64,000 nucleotides of DNA from Vibrio sinaloensis (GTDB lineage: Bacteria > Pseudomonadota > Gammaproteobacteria > Enterobacterales > Vibrionaceae): contig NZ_JWLV01000010.1 in NCBI RefSeq assembly GCF_000808535.1, forward strand, positions 208,045 through 272,044, read 5' to 3'. The notes beneath the pieces were generated by a model that made no database searches, was not told the DNA's origin, and saw only the letters and a list, made by a program, of their open reading frames with translations. The translations under genes and the position numbers were made by a program. Shown here piece after piece: positions 18,465-28,413 of the stretch. Within the stretch, counting starts at the first letter, position 1, and the number at the start of each line of letters is the position of its first letter.

Positions 18465-20939
18465 ATGGATAGTACTTCTCTTGCGTTTCACACTCTCCCG
18501 CAGTTAGAGCAAAAATTAGAAAGCATCCCTTCCGTTTACCAAAGCCCTTTGATTCAACTTTTTTCGGCTCAGCCCAAAGAAGAGGTGTTGACTTTCTATA
18601 CTGCAATTAAGCAGCGTTGGCCAAACGCAACTGTGATTGGCAGCAGCGCCGTGTCGACGATAGAGCAAGGGAATATCAATAAAGGCGATTCATTGCTGGT
18701 GCTCACTCAGTTTGAACAAGCAACCTTTACGACCGCGAGCGCAAGCTTTGTGGCGAGTAGCCGCCAAGCGTCTGAACAACTGTACGAAGGGCTCTCTATC
18801 GGCTTGGACACCAAAATGATCATATGTTTTGGTGACAGGATGTCATCAAGCGACAAGGCTCTGTTTAGTGCCTTTTCCCATGATACCGTCCCTGTTGTTG
18901 GCGGCGCGACCGTTATAACAACCAATGGCCGTTGGGCGTTTTTAGATGGGGAGTTTCACGAGTCTAGTCTCGTTGCGGTTGCTATTAACGCGCCTCAGTT
19001 ACAGGTTTGGCAAAAATCGTACAATGAGTGGAATCCGGTCGGGCAAACATTTATCGTCACCCAAGCGCAGGGATCCCGAGTCCTTACCTTAAATGATGAG
19101 CCGATTGGGCAAATCTATCGCCGTTATCTTGCTGATGGTAATGACTTTTCCCCTGAGATGTTGCATGGCTTCCCGATGATGAAAGGGGAGCAAAAAGCAC
19201 AAGATATCTATACGCCTGTGTCACTTGCAGAAGACCTTAGTATTGAATTTGATAAACCACTCAACATCGGTGATAAAGTCCGCTTTTGTTATGACCATCC
19301 GGAGCTTACTATCCAGCAGGTACAGCAGGGCGCGTATCACTTAGTTAACTTTCAGCCAGACAATATTTTTATTTACAACTGCACATCGCGCTTGGACTTT
19401 ATTGAGGGAAATTCTGAGCTGCTTCCACTTCAGTCGGTTGCCGACAGCTTTGGCTTCTATTGCATGGGGGAGCTGTTTAAAGAAGAGTGTACTCAATCGA
19501 TTCTTCATCACAGCATGACATTGGTTGCAATGAGGGAAGGAGAAGCGACCTCGGCTGCGCCGCAACCTGAGTTTCAACTGACTTCACCGGTTTCTCCACT
19601 GTTTTCCATGATACGTAACTCGTTTATCGATTTGGAAATTGATAACCAATTGATGCAGAAAAAGGTCGATAGCCAAGCCCGCGCACTCATGACCAGCTAC
19701 CGTACTGACCGTCGTACAGGCTTGCCAAACCGAGCGGTGCTACTGGAAGACATTGCGGGCATGGAGTTGGATGACTGCCTCTTTAATATCAAAATTAACA
19801 ACTTAACTGATATCAACGAGAAGTATGGCTATTCGGTGGGGGACAATGTTTTAGTATTGTTGACCTCATTTTTGAAAAGCCAAATGGCAGAGTTCTTACC
19901 TAAAGAGACCAAACTCTACGCGATTGGTGTTGGTGAGTGGGCGACGATTTTTTCCAAGACGCTAGCCGCGAGAGACATTCGCGAAGAGTTCGAAGCGTTT
20001 ATTGAGAAAATCGAGTCGTTCGATTTCAACGACCTGTCGTTTCTTGATAGCACTCACCTTGTTATTTCAGTGACTGCGGGGATCGCTGAGAAGAAAGAGT
20101 TTTTAACCTGCTCAGCCGATTCATTGTTGTTCAAAACGATTGAAGCTCGGCGATGGGCAACGAAAAACAACCGTTATCTTTGTGATGCTCGTGATCTCGT
20201 TCAGCAAGAACATAAACGAAAAGAATCACTGGAGCGATTGTCGGTCGCCAATCACGCCATCATTCATCAAAATGTTGTCCCTTACGGGCAGCCGATCTAT
20301 GACGCAAAAACGCGAGACATCGTGAGTTATGAGTGTCTCGCGAGGCTGACCCACGGTGATGAAGTGTTGCCGCCAGGGTATTTTCTTCCCTTGGTGCAAG
20401 GCACACGCTTGTACACCAAATTTAGCCAGCAAATGATAGCAAGCAGTTTTGCTGCAATGTCATCTCGCCAAGATCATTTTACCTTGAACCTATCGCCACA
20501 AGACATGCTAGACGACAATACGTTAGCGCTTTTAGAGCAGCATATTCTCGCGTTGAAGCAACCAAGTCGCGTGGGCATTGAAATCGTAGAGTCAGAGCAG
20601 ATCAGCGATTTCTCGCAAATGATTGATGTGTGTAACCACTTTCGAAAACTAGGCGTCAAAATCATAGTGGATGACTTTGGCTCAGGATACTCCAACTTGG
20701 ATGAAATCGTTCAACTGCAACCCGACATTATCAAGCTCGATGGCAGCTTAATTCGCCAAATTGACCATGATAAAAAACAACGCAAAATAACGTCTCAGTT
20801 GATAAGACTGTGTCAGGTTTTTGAAGCAAAAACGGTGGCGGAGTTTATCCACAATCAAGCAGTGTGTGAAATAGCCACAGAGATGGGGGTCGATTACTTG
20901 CAAGGGTTTTACCTAGGCGAGCCAAAGCCATTGGACTAG
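18465..20939 (+). CDS. FIST-degenerate GGDEF-EAL signalling protein (probable c-di-GMP phosphodiesterase)
   Basis: Soluble protein of about 824 residues. The first ~380 residues fit the FIST sensory domain (N and C parts, with FGDRMSSSDKALFSAF and YNCTSRLDFIEGN). A GGDEF-like domain follows, but its signature reads GVGEW instead of GGDEF, so cyclase activity is unlikely. The EAL domain keeps the metal and catalytic residues: YECLARL, NLSPQD, IEIVESE, IVDDFGSGYSN, IKLDG, VAEFI and LQGFYLG. It is inferred to be a phosphodiesterase regulated by a small-molecule-sensing FIST module. I preferred ATG 18465 over TTG 18402. Confidence 0.82.
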   Translation: MDSTSLAFHTLPQLEQKLESIPSVYQSPLIQLFSAQPKEEVLTFYTAIKQRWPNATVIGSSAVSTIEQGNINKGDSLLVLTQFEQATFTTASASFVASSRQASEQLYEGLSIGLDTKMIICFGDRMSSSDKALFSAFSHDTVPVVGGATVITTNGRWAFLDGEFHESSLVAVAINAPQLQVWQKSYNEWNPVGQTFIVTQAQGSRVLTLNDEPIGQIYRRYLADGNDFSPEMLHGFPMMKGEQKAQDIYTPVSLAEDLSIEFDKPLNIGDKVRFCYDHPELTIQQVQQGAYHLVNFQPDNIFIYNCTSRLDFIEGNSELLPLQSVADSFGFYCMGELFKEECTQSILHHSMTLVAMREGEATSAAPQPEFQLTSPVSPLFSMIRNSFIDLEIDNQLMQKKVDSQARALMTSYRTDRRTGLPNRAVLLEDIAGMELDDCLFNIKINNLTDINEKYGYSVGDNVLVLLTSFLKSQMAEFLPKETKLYAIGVGEWATIFSKTLAARDIREEFEAFIEKIESFDFNDLSFLDSTHLVISVTAGIAEKKEFLTCSADSLLFKTIEARRWATKNNRYLCDARDLVQQEHKRKESLERLSVANHAIIHQNVVPYGQPIYDAKTRDIVSYECLARLTHGDEVLPPGYFLPLVQGTRLYTKFSQQMIASSFAAMSSRQDHFTLNLSPQDMLDDNTLALLEQHILALKQPSRVGIEIVESEQISDFSQMIDVCNHFRKLGVKIIVDDFGSGYSNLDEIVQLQPDIIKLDGSLIRQIDHDKKQRKITSQLIRLCQVFEAKTVAEFIHNQAVCEIATEMGVDYLQGFYLGEPKPLD

Positions 20940-21002
20940 ATAACCTGTCAAATAAAGAGAAGTGCACATTCGGTGACTAAGCGAAAGTGCACTTCAAGGG
21001 GC

Positions 21003-21031
21003 GTGGTGATGGTGAGTCACCACCTTTTTTT
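21003..21031 (+). terminator. Terminator after the FIST-GGDEF-EAL gene
   Basis: GTGGTGA and TCACCAC arms around a short loop are followed by seven T residues. The next gene (nagE) is convergent. Confidence 0.7.
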
Positions 21032-21036
21032 ACACC

Positions 21037-22491
21037 TTAGCTGGCGAGCGCTTTCTTCATTTGTTCCGCCACTTTATCGACTTTTCCAAGTCCGACGATA
21101 ACCTGAAGGCCACCTTTGCCAATCGGTACCACACCGGCAGCACCGAGCTGTTTAAGTTTTTCACTGTCTGCTGCTGAGGAATCTTTAACACTCAGTCTTA
21201 AGCGTGTGATGCAGTTATCTACCTCGAGAATATTGTCCGCGCCACCAATGGCTTGGATGTAATCTTTGGCTAACTCAGAGACATCTTCATTCGCTTCCTT
21301 CTCCATATCTTCACCACGACCTGGTGTTTTTAAGTTGAACTTGATGATAGCGAAACGGAAGACCGAGTAGTAAATGATAAAGAACGCAGCACCTTGAAGC
21401 AGTAGCATGTACCACTGGGTTGCAAGTGGGTTCTGGCTAGAGAGCACCATATCAACAAAACCTGCAGAGAAGCCGAAGCCTGCCATCCACTCCATACTTG
21501 CAGCAATGTAGAGCGATAGACCAGTCAGTACCGCGTGAATTAGGAACAATACAGGGGCAAGGAACATGAAGCTAAACTCTAGCGGCTCTGTGATACCGGT
21601 AAAGAAAGAAGCCATGGCTGCCGCGATCATGATTGCGAATACTTGATTCTTGTTTTTGGCATCAGAGCAGTGGTACATCGCAAGAGCTGCTGCGGGCAAA
21701 CCAAACATCATGATTGGGAAGAAGCCAGCTTGGTACATACCTGTTTTACCCGGAATACCGGTACCATTAGCGATAGATTGAGCGCCGCCAAGGAAGTTAG
21801 GGATATCATTAATGCCAACAACATCAAACCAAAATACTGGGTAAAGTGCGTGATGCATACCAACTGATAAGAACAGGCGGTTAAAGAAGCCAAATAGACC
21901 GGCGCCAACGGCACCCATACTCTCAAGTTTGATACCAAATTGGATCAATGCATCATAAACGGCTGGCCACACGTAGAGTAGAACGAAAGACAGTACCATA
22001 CCCGCGAGAGACGTTAAGATCGGTACTAAGCGTTTGCCACTGAAGAATGCCAATGCCTGAGGCAGTTCAACGGTAGAGTAGCGGTTATAAATCTCAGCAG
22101 AAATAATACCAATGATGATGCCAATAAACTGGTTGCTAATTTTACTAAACGCGGCAGGAACTTCATCTGCTCCTGTTCCCATTAGCTGGGCAACAGACCC
22201 TGGCGCAAGGAGAGTGGTGACGACTAAGAACATGACGAAGCCAGATAAAGCCGCTGAACCATTTTTATCGCGACTTAGTCCAAAAGCGACACCAACGGCG
22301 AACAGCACTGCCATGTTGTCGATAATGGCGCCGCCAGATTTAATTAGAAAGGCTGCTAAAATATTTTCTGAGCCCCAACCCACAGGGTCAAGCCAGTAGC
22401 CAACCCCCATTAGAATTGCAGCGGCAGGTAGCGTTGCCACTGGAACCATCAGTGCTTTACCTACTTTTTGCATATATCCAAGTATATTCAT
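21037..22491 (-). CDS. nagE: PTS N-acetylglucosamine-specific IICB permease
   Basis: 484 residues. The N-terminal IIC domain (about 1-385) has roughly ten membrane segments, with GMHHALYPVFWFD and GITEPLEFSF typical of glucose/GlcNAc-type transporters. The C-terminal IIB domain carries the phosphocysteine in DNCITRLRL. There is no IIA domain, unlike E. coli NagE (IICBA), so phosphate must come from a separate IIA-Glc (Crr), as usual in Vibrio. It takes up and phosphorylates N-acetylglucosamine from chitin. The promoter region contains palindromic A/T boxes described separately. Confidence 0.85.
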   Translation of the reverse strand: MNILGYMQKVGKALMVPVATLPAAAILMGVGYWLDPVGWGSENILAAFLIKSGGAIIDNMAVLFAVGVAFGLSRDKNGSAALSGFVMFLVVTTLLAPGSVAQLMGTGADEVPAAFSKISNQFIGIIIGIISAEIYNRYSTVELPQALAFFSGKRLVPILTSLAGMVLSFVLLYVWPAVYDALIQFGIKLESMGAVGAGLFGFFNRLFLSVGMHHALYPVFWFDVVGINDIPNFLGGAQSIANGTGIPGKTGMYQAGFFPIMMFGLPAAALAMYHCSDAKNKNQVFAIMIAAAMASFFTGITEPLEFSFMFLAPVLFLIHAVLTGLSLYIAASMEWMAGFGFSAGFVDMVLSSQNPLATQWYMLLLQGAAFFIIYYSVFRFAIIKFNLKTPGRGEDMEKEANEDVSELAKDYIQAIGGADNILEVDNCITRLRLSVKDSSAADSEKLKQLGAAGVVPIGKGGLQVIVGLGKVDKVAEQMKKALAS

Positions 22492-22511
22492 GTATACCCC
22501 TAAGTTTATCT

Positions 22512-22653
22512 ATTAAAAATTTTGATTCGATTGAGTATCAATAGTTAGTCGTCTAGTGATTTAGCTCGTAAATCAGATATATGGGGCTATTAGAATCTTA
22601 ATTTGTGGTGCAAACAAACGAATTGGCTAGTAGTATGAATTAAAAATTTTAAT
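22512..22653. promoter_or_regulatory. Paired ATTAAAAATTTT boxes in the nagE-lysR intergenic region
   Basis: ATTAAAAATTTT occurs at 22512-22523, near the nagE start, and again inside a perfect 15-base palindrome at 22639-22653, near the lysR start. The copies are 127 bases apart. A pair of sites at this distance could support looping by a NagC/Mlc-type repressor of amino-sugar genes. The regulator assignment is inference. Confidence 0.4.
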
Positions 22654-22664
22654 GCATAACGACG

Positions 22665-23543
22665 ATGGCAAATCAACAAGCACTATTAAGAAACTTGCAT
22701 ACCTTTAATGTTGCGGCTCAAAGGTTAAGTTTTACCGTGGCAGCGAAGGAACTTCATCTAACTCAAGGCGCAGTGAGTCATAGGATCAAAGTGTTGGAAT
22801 CTGAGCTGGGATTCAACTTATTTGTTAGAGGTACAAGAACGTTAGAACTTACGGCAGAAGGGGAGCGATTCCAAAAAACGTTATCAAAGTCATTAAGTGC
22901 TATTTTTGGCGAAATCGAAGATATCAACAGTACCGAGCTTCATGGCAAGATCAACGTTGGGACAAGTCCAGCTTTTGCTAACAGTTGGCTACTGCCGAGA
23001 ATTTCCGATTTCAAACGACGTTATCCCAGATTTAATCTCAATATTTTTGCCCAAGAGTCACAAGACTTTCATAAAAACCATTTGGACGTGGCGATTTATT
23101 ACGGCGACACCGAATTAAAGGATATGTATCGCAAGCGTTTGTTTGGCGAGAAGTACATTCCGGTCTGTACGCCTCGTTATGCAAAAGAGGTTGGGGCTTT
23201 TGATGACGGTTTAGAGTCGTTACATCGTGTCAACTTTATTCATGCACTAGAATCGGACGTATGGCAGCGCTGGATAAAGCACCACGGTATTGAAGTGAAC
23301 TTATTTAAACAATTTTACTGTGTTAGCCATCGAGACATGGGAGTACAAAGTGCACTCCACGATGTGGGGGTAGCAATGGGACGCTATCAATTTGTTAAAC
23401 AGTATCTAGAGACGGGGGAGCTTGTTTCGCCTTATCCTAGTATGGAAACAGAGATGAGCTACGAGGTGCTTTGTCCTATGGGGGCTGATAAGCGTCCTAA
23501 AGTTGACACATTCATTAGGTGGTTGGACACTCAACTTAGTTAA
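22665..23543 (+). CDS. LysR-family transcriptional regulator, DsdC/GcvA-like
   Basis: 292 residues. The N-terminal winged helix-turn-helix is typical (FTVAAKELHLTQGAVSHRI), followed by a LysR substrate-binding domain. Segments such as NLFVRGTRTLELTAEG, LDVAIYYGD and VGVAMGR resemble E. coli DsdC, the D-serine regulator. No D-serine deaminase gene is nearby, so the effector is unknown. It is divergent from nagE with a shared 173-base promoter region and might regulate it, but this is speculative. Confidence 0.8.
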   Translation: MANQQALLRNLHTFNVAAQRLSFTVAAKELHLTQGAVSHRIKVLESELGFNLFVRGTRTLELTAEGERFQKTLSKSLSAIFGEIEDINSTELHGKINVGTSPAFANSWLLPRISDFKRRYPRFNLNIFAQESQDFHKNHLDVAIYYGDTELKDMYRKRLFGEKYIPVCTPRYAKEVGAFDDGLESLHRVNFIHALESDVWQRWIKHHGIEVNLFKQFYCVSHRDMGVQSALHDVGVAMGRYQFVKQYLETGELVSPYPSMETEMSYEVLCPMGADKRPKVDTFIRWLDTQLS

Positions 23544-23637
23544 TTTAGCAATTTCATAGTCCAAATGTGCATTTAGCAAACATATAGCGTTAATTCATAA
23601 TAAACAGCGTTAAGTTAGATTATGGATATAAAGGATT

Positions 23638-23805
23638 ATGAAAACGTTATTGGTCATTGCAGTGTTGCTGCAGATTGTGGTGGCGATACAGAGCGAAGGC
23701 TTGATACGCGCGTTAGCTGAGCTGAGCGCGTTTCTGTTAGTGGCTGCGATGGTTCTGAGCCATCGGCAGCAAAAACATACGAAATTCCGTCTAGGGGTTG
23801 ATTGA
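23638..23805 (+). CDS. Small membrane protein (55 residues)
   Basis: The frame starts at ATG 23638, with AAGGATT upstream as a ribosome site, and ends at TGA 23803-23805. The predicted protein begins MKTLLVIAVLLQIVV and has two hydrophobic stretches (residues ~3-16 and ~28-43) and a basic tail (HRQQKHTK). It looks like a small two-pass inner-membrane protein. It is convergent with the YeiH-family gene and ends two bases before it. No function is recognised. Confidence 0.5.
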   Translation: MKTLLVIAVLLQIVVAIQSEGLIRALAELSAFLLVAAMVLSHRQQKHTKFRLGVD

Positions 23806-23807
23806 GT

Positions 23808-24731
23808 CTAGAACAAGGTCAACCACGCGAGTGATGTCGTGGAAATAATCACCCAAAGGGACACACCAAACATTAACGGTTTTGGACCTGCTGCTTTCAA
23901 CTTTTCCACCGAAATACCACACCCAATCAGGAATAAACACACCACTAAGGCGCGTTTTGAAACGTCAAAGATGCCTTGAAACAGCCAATCAAAGCTTGGA
24001 ATCAAATCGCTGACGGCGATGGCAACGCAATAGAATAAGATGAAGTATGGAACGGTAATCTTCTTCGAGTCGCTGCGAAACAAAAACGCACTGAACAAGG
24101 CGACGGGAATGATCCACAGGGCACGAGCTAATTTGAGCGTTGTAGCTGTGGTTAATGCTTCTTCACCGTAGGCAGATGCTGCGCCGACAACTGAAGAAGT
24201 ATCATGAATGGCAATCGCTGCCCATGTGCCGAAAGTATGTTGATCTAAGTTGAGCGCATGACCAATGACGGGAAAGACAAATAAGGCAATGGAGTTTAGG
24301 ACAAACACAGTTGCAAGCGCTAAGCCGATTTGTTCGTCATCAGCCTTGATGGCGGGTGAGACTGCAGCAATGGCACTTCCTCCACATATTGCTGTTCCTG
24401 CAGAAATTAAATAGCCCGTTTTTCTGTTCAGACCAATCCATTTGGTGACGGCCCAGCCTAAGGCTAGCGTGCCGACAATGGTTGCGATGATTAGCCCGAT
24501 CCCATCCGATGTCACTGCTAAGGCTTGATCAAAGTTGATACCAAAGCCCAAGCCGACGATTGAATAAGCGAGGAGCTTCTTAGTGACTTTAGCCAGATTA
24601 AACTGACCTGGAACAAGACCAAGAGAAGCTAGTAAAAAACCAATCACCAATGCGGTAGGCGACGTGATGAAGGGGGTTAAGCAAATTGCCAGAGAAAGCC
24701 AAAAAACAGACTGTTTAGTTACGTTATTCAT
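23808..24731 (-). CDS. YeiH-family putative sulfate/anion exporter
   Basis: A 307-residue inner-membrane protein with about ten hydrophobic segments. The YeiH (UPF0324/Cons_hypoth698) hallmarks [30 protein letters not shown] and [13 protein letters not shown] are clear. The family is annotated as putative sulfate exporters, with little direct proof. In E. coli yeiH is next to a LysR gene, and here the LysR gene is about 1.2 kb away on the other strand. Confidence 0.8.
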   Translation of the reverse strand: MNNVTKQSVFWLSLAICLTPFITSPTALVIGFLLASLGLVPGQFNLAKVTKKLLAYSIVGLGFGINFDQALAVTSDGIGLIIATIVGTLALGWAVTKWIGLNRKTGYLISAGTAICGGSAIAAVSPAIKADDEQIGLALATVFVLNSIALFVFPVIGHALNLDQHTFGTWAAIAIHDTSSVVGAASAYGEEALTTATTLKLARALWIIPVALFSAFLFRSDSKKITVPYFILFYCVAIAVSDLIPSFDWLFQGIFDVSKRALVVCLFLIGCGISVEKLKAAGPKPLMFGVSLWVIISTTSLAWLTLF

Positions 24732-24836
24732 GGTAGGGACAGGGACAAAACTCAGACGGCAAGTGTATCAACTTGTTTTTGGTAAGTAGAGTTGAATGTT
24801 TTGAACAAGCGTTCAGTCAAACTGAACGCTTGTCTG

Positions 24837-26708
24837 TTATTGCCAATCACCGCGAAGTTTAGCGACACGATCGTGCATTACGGAAGTTGTTGCATCTGCC
24901 GGTTGTACAGGCGTACCGGCTTCGATTTCAATTCGAGACCAGAAACGGGTAGGGAGCCCTTTGAATGCTCTTCCCTTGGAGCGGCTAAAGTAGCTTCCCC
25001 AAAGCCCTTTTAACGCCATAGGAATGACAGGAACAGGGCTGCGTCTTAGTATTAAATCCATTCCACGCATAAACTCATTCATCTCGCCGTCTGACGTCAA
25101 TCGCCCTTCAGGGAAAATACAAACAATGTGACCTTCCGAGAGCGCTTGCTCTACCTCATCAAAAGCGCGACGAATAGACGTACGATTTGTAGCAGAGATA
25201 GGAATCACGCCTGCTCGTTTTAAGAAGCGCCTTAAAGGGGGAAGGCTTGCATACTCTTCTTCCATCACGAAGCGAATTAAACGAGGGCAAACCGCACTGA
25301 GCAAAAGAGCATCCATGTAACTGACGTGGTTACATACAATCAGCGCGCCGCCCTTCTCTGGCAAATGGTGAAGGTTTTTGTGATTTACTCGATACATCGA
25401 GTGCGTCAGGATCCACACTAAGAAACGCACAACAAATATAGGGACCTGCATGAACAGGTAGACAGCAACCAGTAGGTTCATCACCGCGAGCAGCGTAAAT
25501 AGCTGAGGAATCGTCATGTCCAGTACTGTCAGACAGACAATACCAAGCACGGCACTACCTACCATGAACAACGAATTATAGATGTTCAGCGCCGCGATGA
25601 CTTGAGCTCGCTGATTCACTTTTGCCCGTTGTTGCATTAGTGCGTAAAGAGGGACGATAAACACGCCACCAGAAGCGCCGAGCAACAGCAAGTAAGCAAA
25701 CAGCGGCCACAACTCTTGATAGCTAACAAATTGGGAAAACGATTCGAATTCAGGGAGGTAGCTAGGGATGGACGTCGCCATCAAAGCACCAAAGATTGTA
25801 ATACCCAGGCTTCCGATGGGTACGATGCCAACTTCAATACGGTGATTGGAAAGTTTGTCGCATGCTAATGAACCGACCGCAATACCAACAGAAAAGAGTG
25901 CAAGTAAAAATGAAACGGCGCTCTCGTTTCCATTTAGGTAAATTTTGGTGAAGTTAGGAAACTGTGTCAGGTAAGCCGCGCCAAGGAACCAAAACCAGCT
26001 GATGGCCATTAAAGCAAGGAAAATGGTTTTGTCTGCTTTGGCAATCGCGATGGTTTGTTTCGTCTGTTTGATGGGTTGCCACTTAAACGACAAGTCAGGC
26101 GCACTTGCGGGGGCTTCTGGAATGGAGCGACTGGCAATGTAGCCAAACACGGCGCATAGCACGACGGCGCCAGCGGCGATGTACTTGGCGTTTTCAGCAG
26201 AAGCAATCACACCAGCCCCCAATGTTCCAAGTAGGATCGCTAAGAATGTACCTGTTTCAACAAGCGCATTACCCGGAACCAGTTCATTGGCTTTTAATTG
26301 CTGAGGAAGTAATGCGTATTTGACAGGACCAAAGAAGGCGGACTGAGTCCCCATCAAAAACAGTAGTATCAAAAGAATGACGTAACTTTCGGTGATAAAA
26401 CCAATCGCTCCAAGGCACATGATGCCTATTTCAGCGAGTTTCACTTTTCGAATAAACCAAGACTTTTCATATTTGTCCGCAAGGACGCCCGCAGAGGCAG
26501 AAAATAGAAAAAACGGCAGGATGAAGAGACCAGCTGCAAGGTTGATGAAGAGGTTACTTGAAATTGGCAGCGCACCGACACCAGCAAAAGCAACAAACAG
26601 CAACAACACATTTTTAAAAATGTTGTCATTAAATGCGCCAAAAAACTGGGTAATGAAATAGGGCAGAAATCGTTTCTGCCCTAACAAAGAGGTTTGGTTG
26701 TTCGACAT
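24837..26708 (-). CDS. Fused LplT-like MFS transporter and PlsC-type acyltransferase
   Basis: 623 residues. The first ~420 are a 12-segment MFS transporter of the lysophospholipid-flippase (LplT) type, beginning RFLPYFITQFFGAFNDN. The C-terminal ~190 residues are a 1-acylglycerol-phosphate acyltransferase domain with the HX4D motif in NHVSYMD and FPEGRLT. Unlike E. coli, where LplT is separate and Aas carries an extra acyl-ACP synthetase domain, this protein joins transport and acyl transfer and lacks the AMP-binding domain. The likely role is uptake and re-acylation of lysophospholipids. The TetR gene next door, 26 bases upstream, may control it. Confidence 0.85.
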   Translation of the reverse strand: MSNNQTSLLGQKRFLPYFITQFFGAFNDNIFKNVLLLFVAFAGVGALPISSNLFINLAAGLFILPFFLFSASAGVLADKYEKSWFIRKVKLAEIGIMCLGAIGFITESYVILLILLFLMGTQSAFFGPVKYALLPQQLKANELVPGNALVETGTFLAILLGTLGAGVIASAENAKYIAAGAVVLCAVFGYIASRSIPEAPASAPDLSFKWQPIKQTKQTIAIAKADKTIFLALMAISWFWFLGAAYLTQFPNFTKIYLNGNESAVSFLLALFSVGIAVGSLACDKLSNHRIEVGIVPIGSLGITIFGALMATSIPSYLPEFESFSQFVSYQELWPLFAYLLLLGASGGVFIVPLYALMQQRAKVNQRAQVIAALNIYNSLFMVGSAVLGIVCLTVLDMTIPQLFTLLAVMNLLVAVYLFMQVPIFVVRFLVWILTHSMYRVNHKNLHHLPEKGGALIVCNHVSYMDALLLSAVCPRLIRFVMEEEYASLPPLRRFLKRAGVIPISATNRTSIRRAFDEVEQALSEGHIVCIFPEGRLTSDGEMNEFMRGMDLILRRSPVPVIPMALKGLWGSYFSRSKGRAFKGLPTRFWSRIEIEAGTPVQPADATTSVMHDRVAKLRGDWQ

Positions 26709-26734
26709 GTGTGCCTGATTCCTTTAGGGCTTAA

Positions 26735-27325
26735 TCACCAATTAACAAGGTAATTGGTCAGTAGATTGTCGATAAGTTCTTTACCATCGATTGGGTCTGC
26801 GGCGAAAAACTTGTCATCAACGCTTAAGAGCGTGATTCCATGCACACCAGACCATAATACGCGACTAGCTTTGAGAACTTCATCTTCACTGCGCTCTGGT
26901 GCCAGCACTCTAAGTAAGTGTTCGAGCATCCCTGTCATGCTATCGATACGTTGAGATTGCCATTCGGGCAACGCCTCACCATTCATATTGTGCTCGAATA
27001 TTAGCTGCCATCGATGAGGGTGCTTTTGCGCAAAATCGTGATAACAATACGCCAATTGGTAGAGTGCTGTTTTGTGGTCAACACTGCCGCCGACGACATT
27101 TTTTGCCTCTTCCGACAACTCGTCTAGCGTTTGAGCGACAACGTGAAGCAACAACAAATTATAGTTACCAAAAACATTGACTAGCGTACTCGGTACATAG
27201 CCGATCATGTTTGCTATTTTACGCAGACTTAGCTCGTGGTAGGAGTTTTGTTCCAAAAAGTCCTTCACAGTATCGAGAGTGAGTGCGATAAGTTGCTCGC
27301 GAGTATGATCGTTGCGTCGTGCCAT
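26735..27325 (-). CDS. TetR/AcrR-family transcriptional regulator
   Basis: About 196 residues from ATG 27325 (MARRNDHTREQL). The longer frame to 27373 adds 16 residues that do not look like the family start. The helix-turn-helix segment is LSLRKIANMIGYVPSTLVNVFGNYNLLLLHV. The C-terminal ligand domain contains a WHG-like pattern (LWSGVHGITLL). It sits immediately upstream of and co-oriented with the LplT-PlsC gene, so it is a candidate regulator of phospholipid recycling or membrane homeostasis. Confidence 0.78.
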   Translation of the reverse strand: MARRNDHTREQLIALTLDTVKDFLEQNSYHELSLRKIANMIGYVPSTLVNVFGNYNLLLLHVVAQTLDELSEEAKNVVGGSVDHKTALYQLAYCYHDFAQKHPHRWQLIFEHNMNGEALPEWQSQRIDSMTGMLEHLLRVLAPERSEDEVLKASRVLWSGVHGITLLSVDDKFFAADPIDGKELIDNLLTNYLVNW

Positions 27326-27517
27326 GGTAATTACAGTAAAATGAACAATGTTCGATATTCTAATGAGCCACACCCTGTAGCGTCAACTAACAGAAGGCAA
27401 ATTTGCAATATTCTGATACATGTGTGGCGGAGTATTTAGTTTGCTTCTTTCTAACCAACCCTTATTATAACAAGATAACTACAAACTCTTATCTTGAAAG
27501 AACCCGAAAGGATAACT

Positions 27518-28396
27518 ATGAAACGTTTGTTTTCTCTTGTTGCTCTACTGATGGTTTCTGTGGCAATTACGCCAATCGCAGAAGCTAAAAAGTTTGGTGG
27601 TGGTAAGTCTTTTGGCAAAAGCTATAAAACTGCTCCTGCGCCTAAACAGCAGCAACAAAACACCAACACGGTTGGTAAAGACCAAACCACTAAAACTCAA
27701 AGCTCAAGCAAAAAAGGTCTAATGGGCGGCTTGCTGGGTGGTTTATTGGCTGGTGGTCTGCTCGCAGCTTTCTTTGGCGGTGCGTTTGAAGGTATCCAGT
27801 TTATGGATATTCTCATTATCGGTCTGATCGCCTTTGTCATCTTTAAGTTGATGCGCGGCATGCTCGGAGCCAAACAAGGCAGCATGAATCAGCAGCGTCA
27901 ACAGCCAGCATTCGGCGGCTCTGCGCCTAAGTTCGAGCAGCCTAATGTACACAACTTCGAGCAACCTCAACAACCGGGTTCTCAAGGTGGTTTTGGCTTT
28001 GGTTCGCAAACCGATGTGCCGCACAACTACCCACCGGGTTTTGACCATGCAGCGTTTATCAACGGATCTCGTGAGCACTACCGTATCCTGCAAGGTGCTT
28101 GGAACCACAATCAGTTGGACACAATCGAAGAGTACGTTTCTCCAAGTTTGTTCGCGGATCTAAAATCAGAGCGAGCGAAACTTGAGGGCGAGCAACATAC
28201 TGATGTTATGTATGTTGATGCAGAAATTGTTCGTGCCGATTACGATGCTTCGAAAGCACAGCTCAGCCTTCAATTTAGTGGTCGTTACCGTGATGCCGTC
28301 GAAGGCATTGAAGAAGATATCACTGATATCTGGCACTTGGAGCGTGATCTTACTACGCCGAATGCGCCATGGTTGATCGTTGGCATTCAAGGCTAA
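27518..28396 (+). CDS. Tim44-like domain membrane protein
   Basis: 292 residues from ATG 27518, chosen because it starts a clean signal peptide (MKRLFSLVALLMVS...AEAKK) preceded by GAAAGGATA. A Gly/Lys/Gln-rich linker follows, then a membrane segment (GLLGGLLAGGLLAAFFGG and MDILIIGLIAFVIFKL). The C-terminal ~120 residues are a Tim44-like (NTF2-fold) domain, with NGSREHYRILQGAWNHNQLD and DITDIWHLERD. The bacterial function is unknown. The fold suggests a periplasmic or membrane-associated binding role. Confidence 0.78.
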   Translation: MKRLFSLVALLMVSVAITPIAEAKKFGGGKSFGKSYKTAPAPKQQQQNTNTVGKDQTTKTQSSSKKGLMGGLLGGLLAGGLLAAFFGGAFEGIQFMDILIIGLIAFVIFKLMRGMLGAKQGSMNQQRQQPAFGGSAPKFEQPNVHNFEQPQQPGSQGGFGFGSQTDVPHNYPPGFDHAAFINGSREHYRILQGAWNHNQLDTIEEYVSPSLFADLKSERAKLEGEQHTDVMYVDAEIVRADYDASKAQLSLQFSGRYRDAVEGIEEDITDIWHLERDLTTPNAPWLIVGIQG

Positions 28397-28413
28397 CATT
28401 GACTGATAACGGC

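Noticed and set aside
20940..21036. Terminator serving nagE
   Set aside because: The T run of the hairpin at 21003-21031 is on the plus strand only. No T run follows on the minus strand, so it was assigned to the upstream FIST gene.
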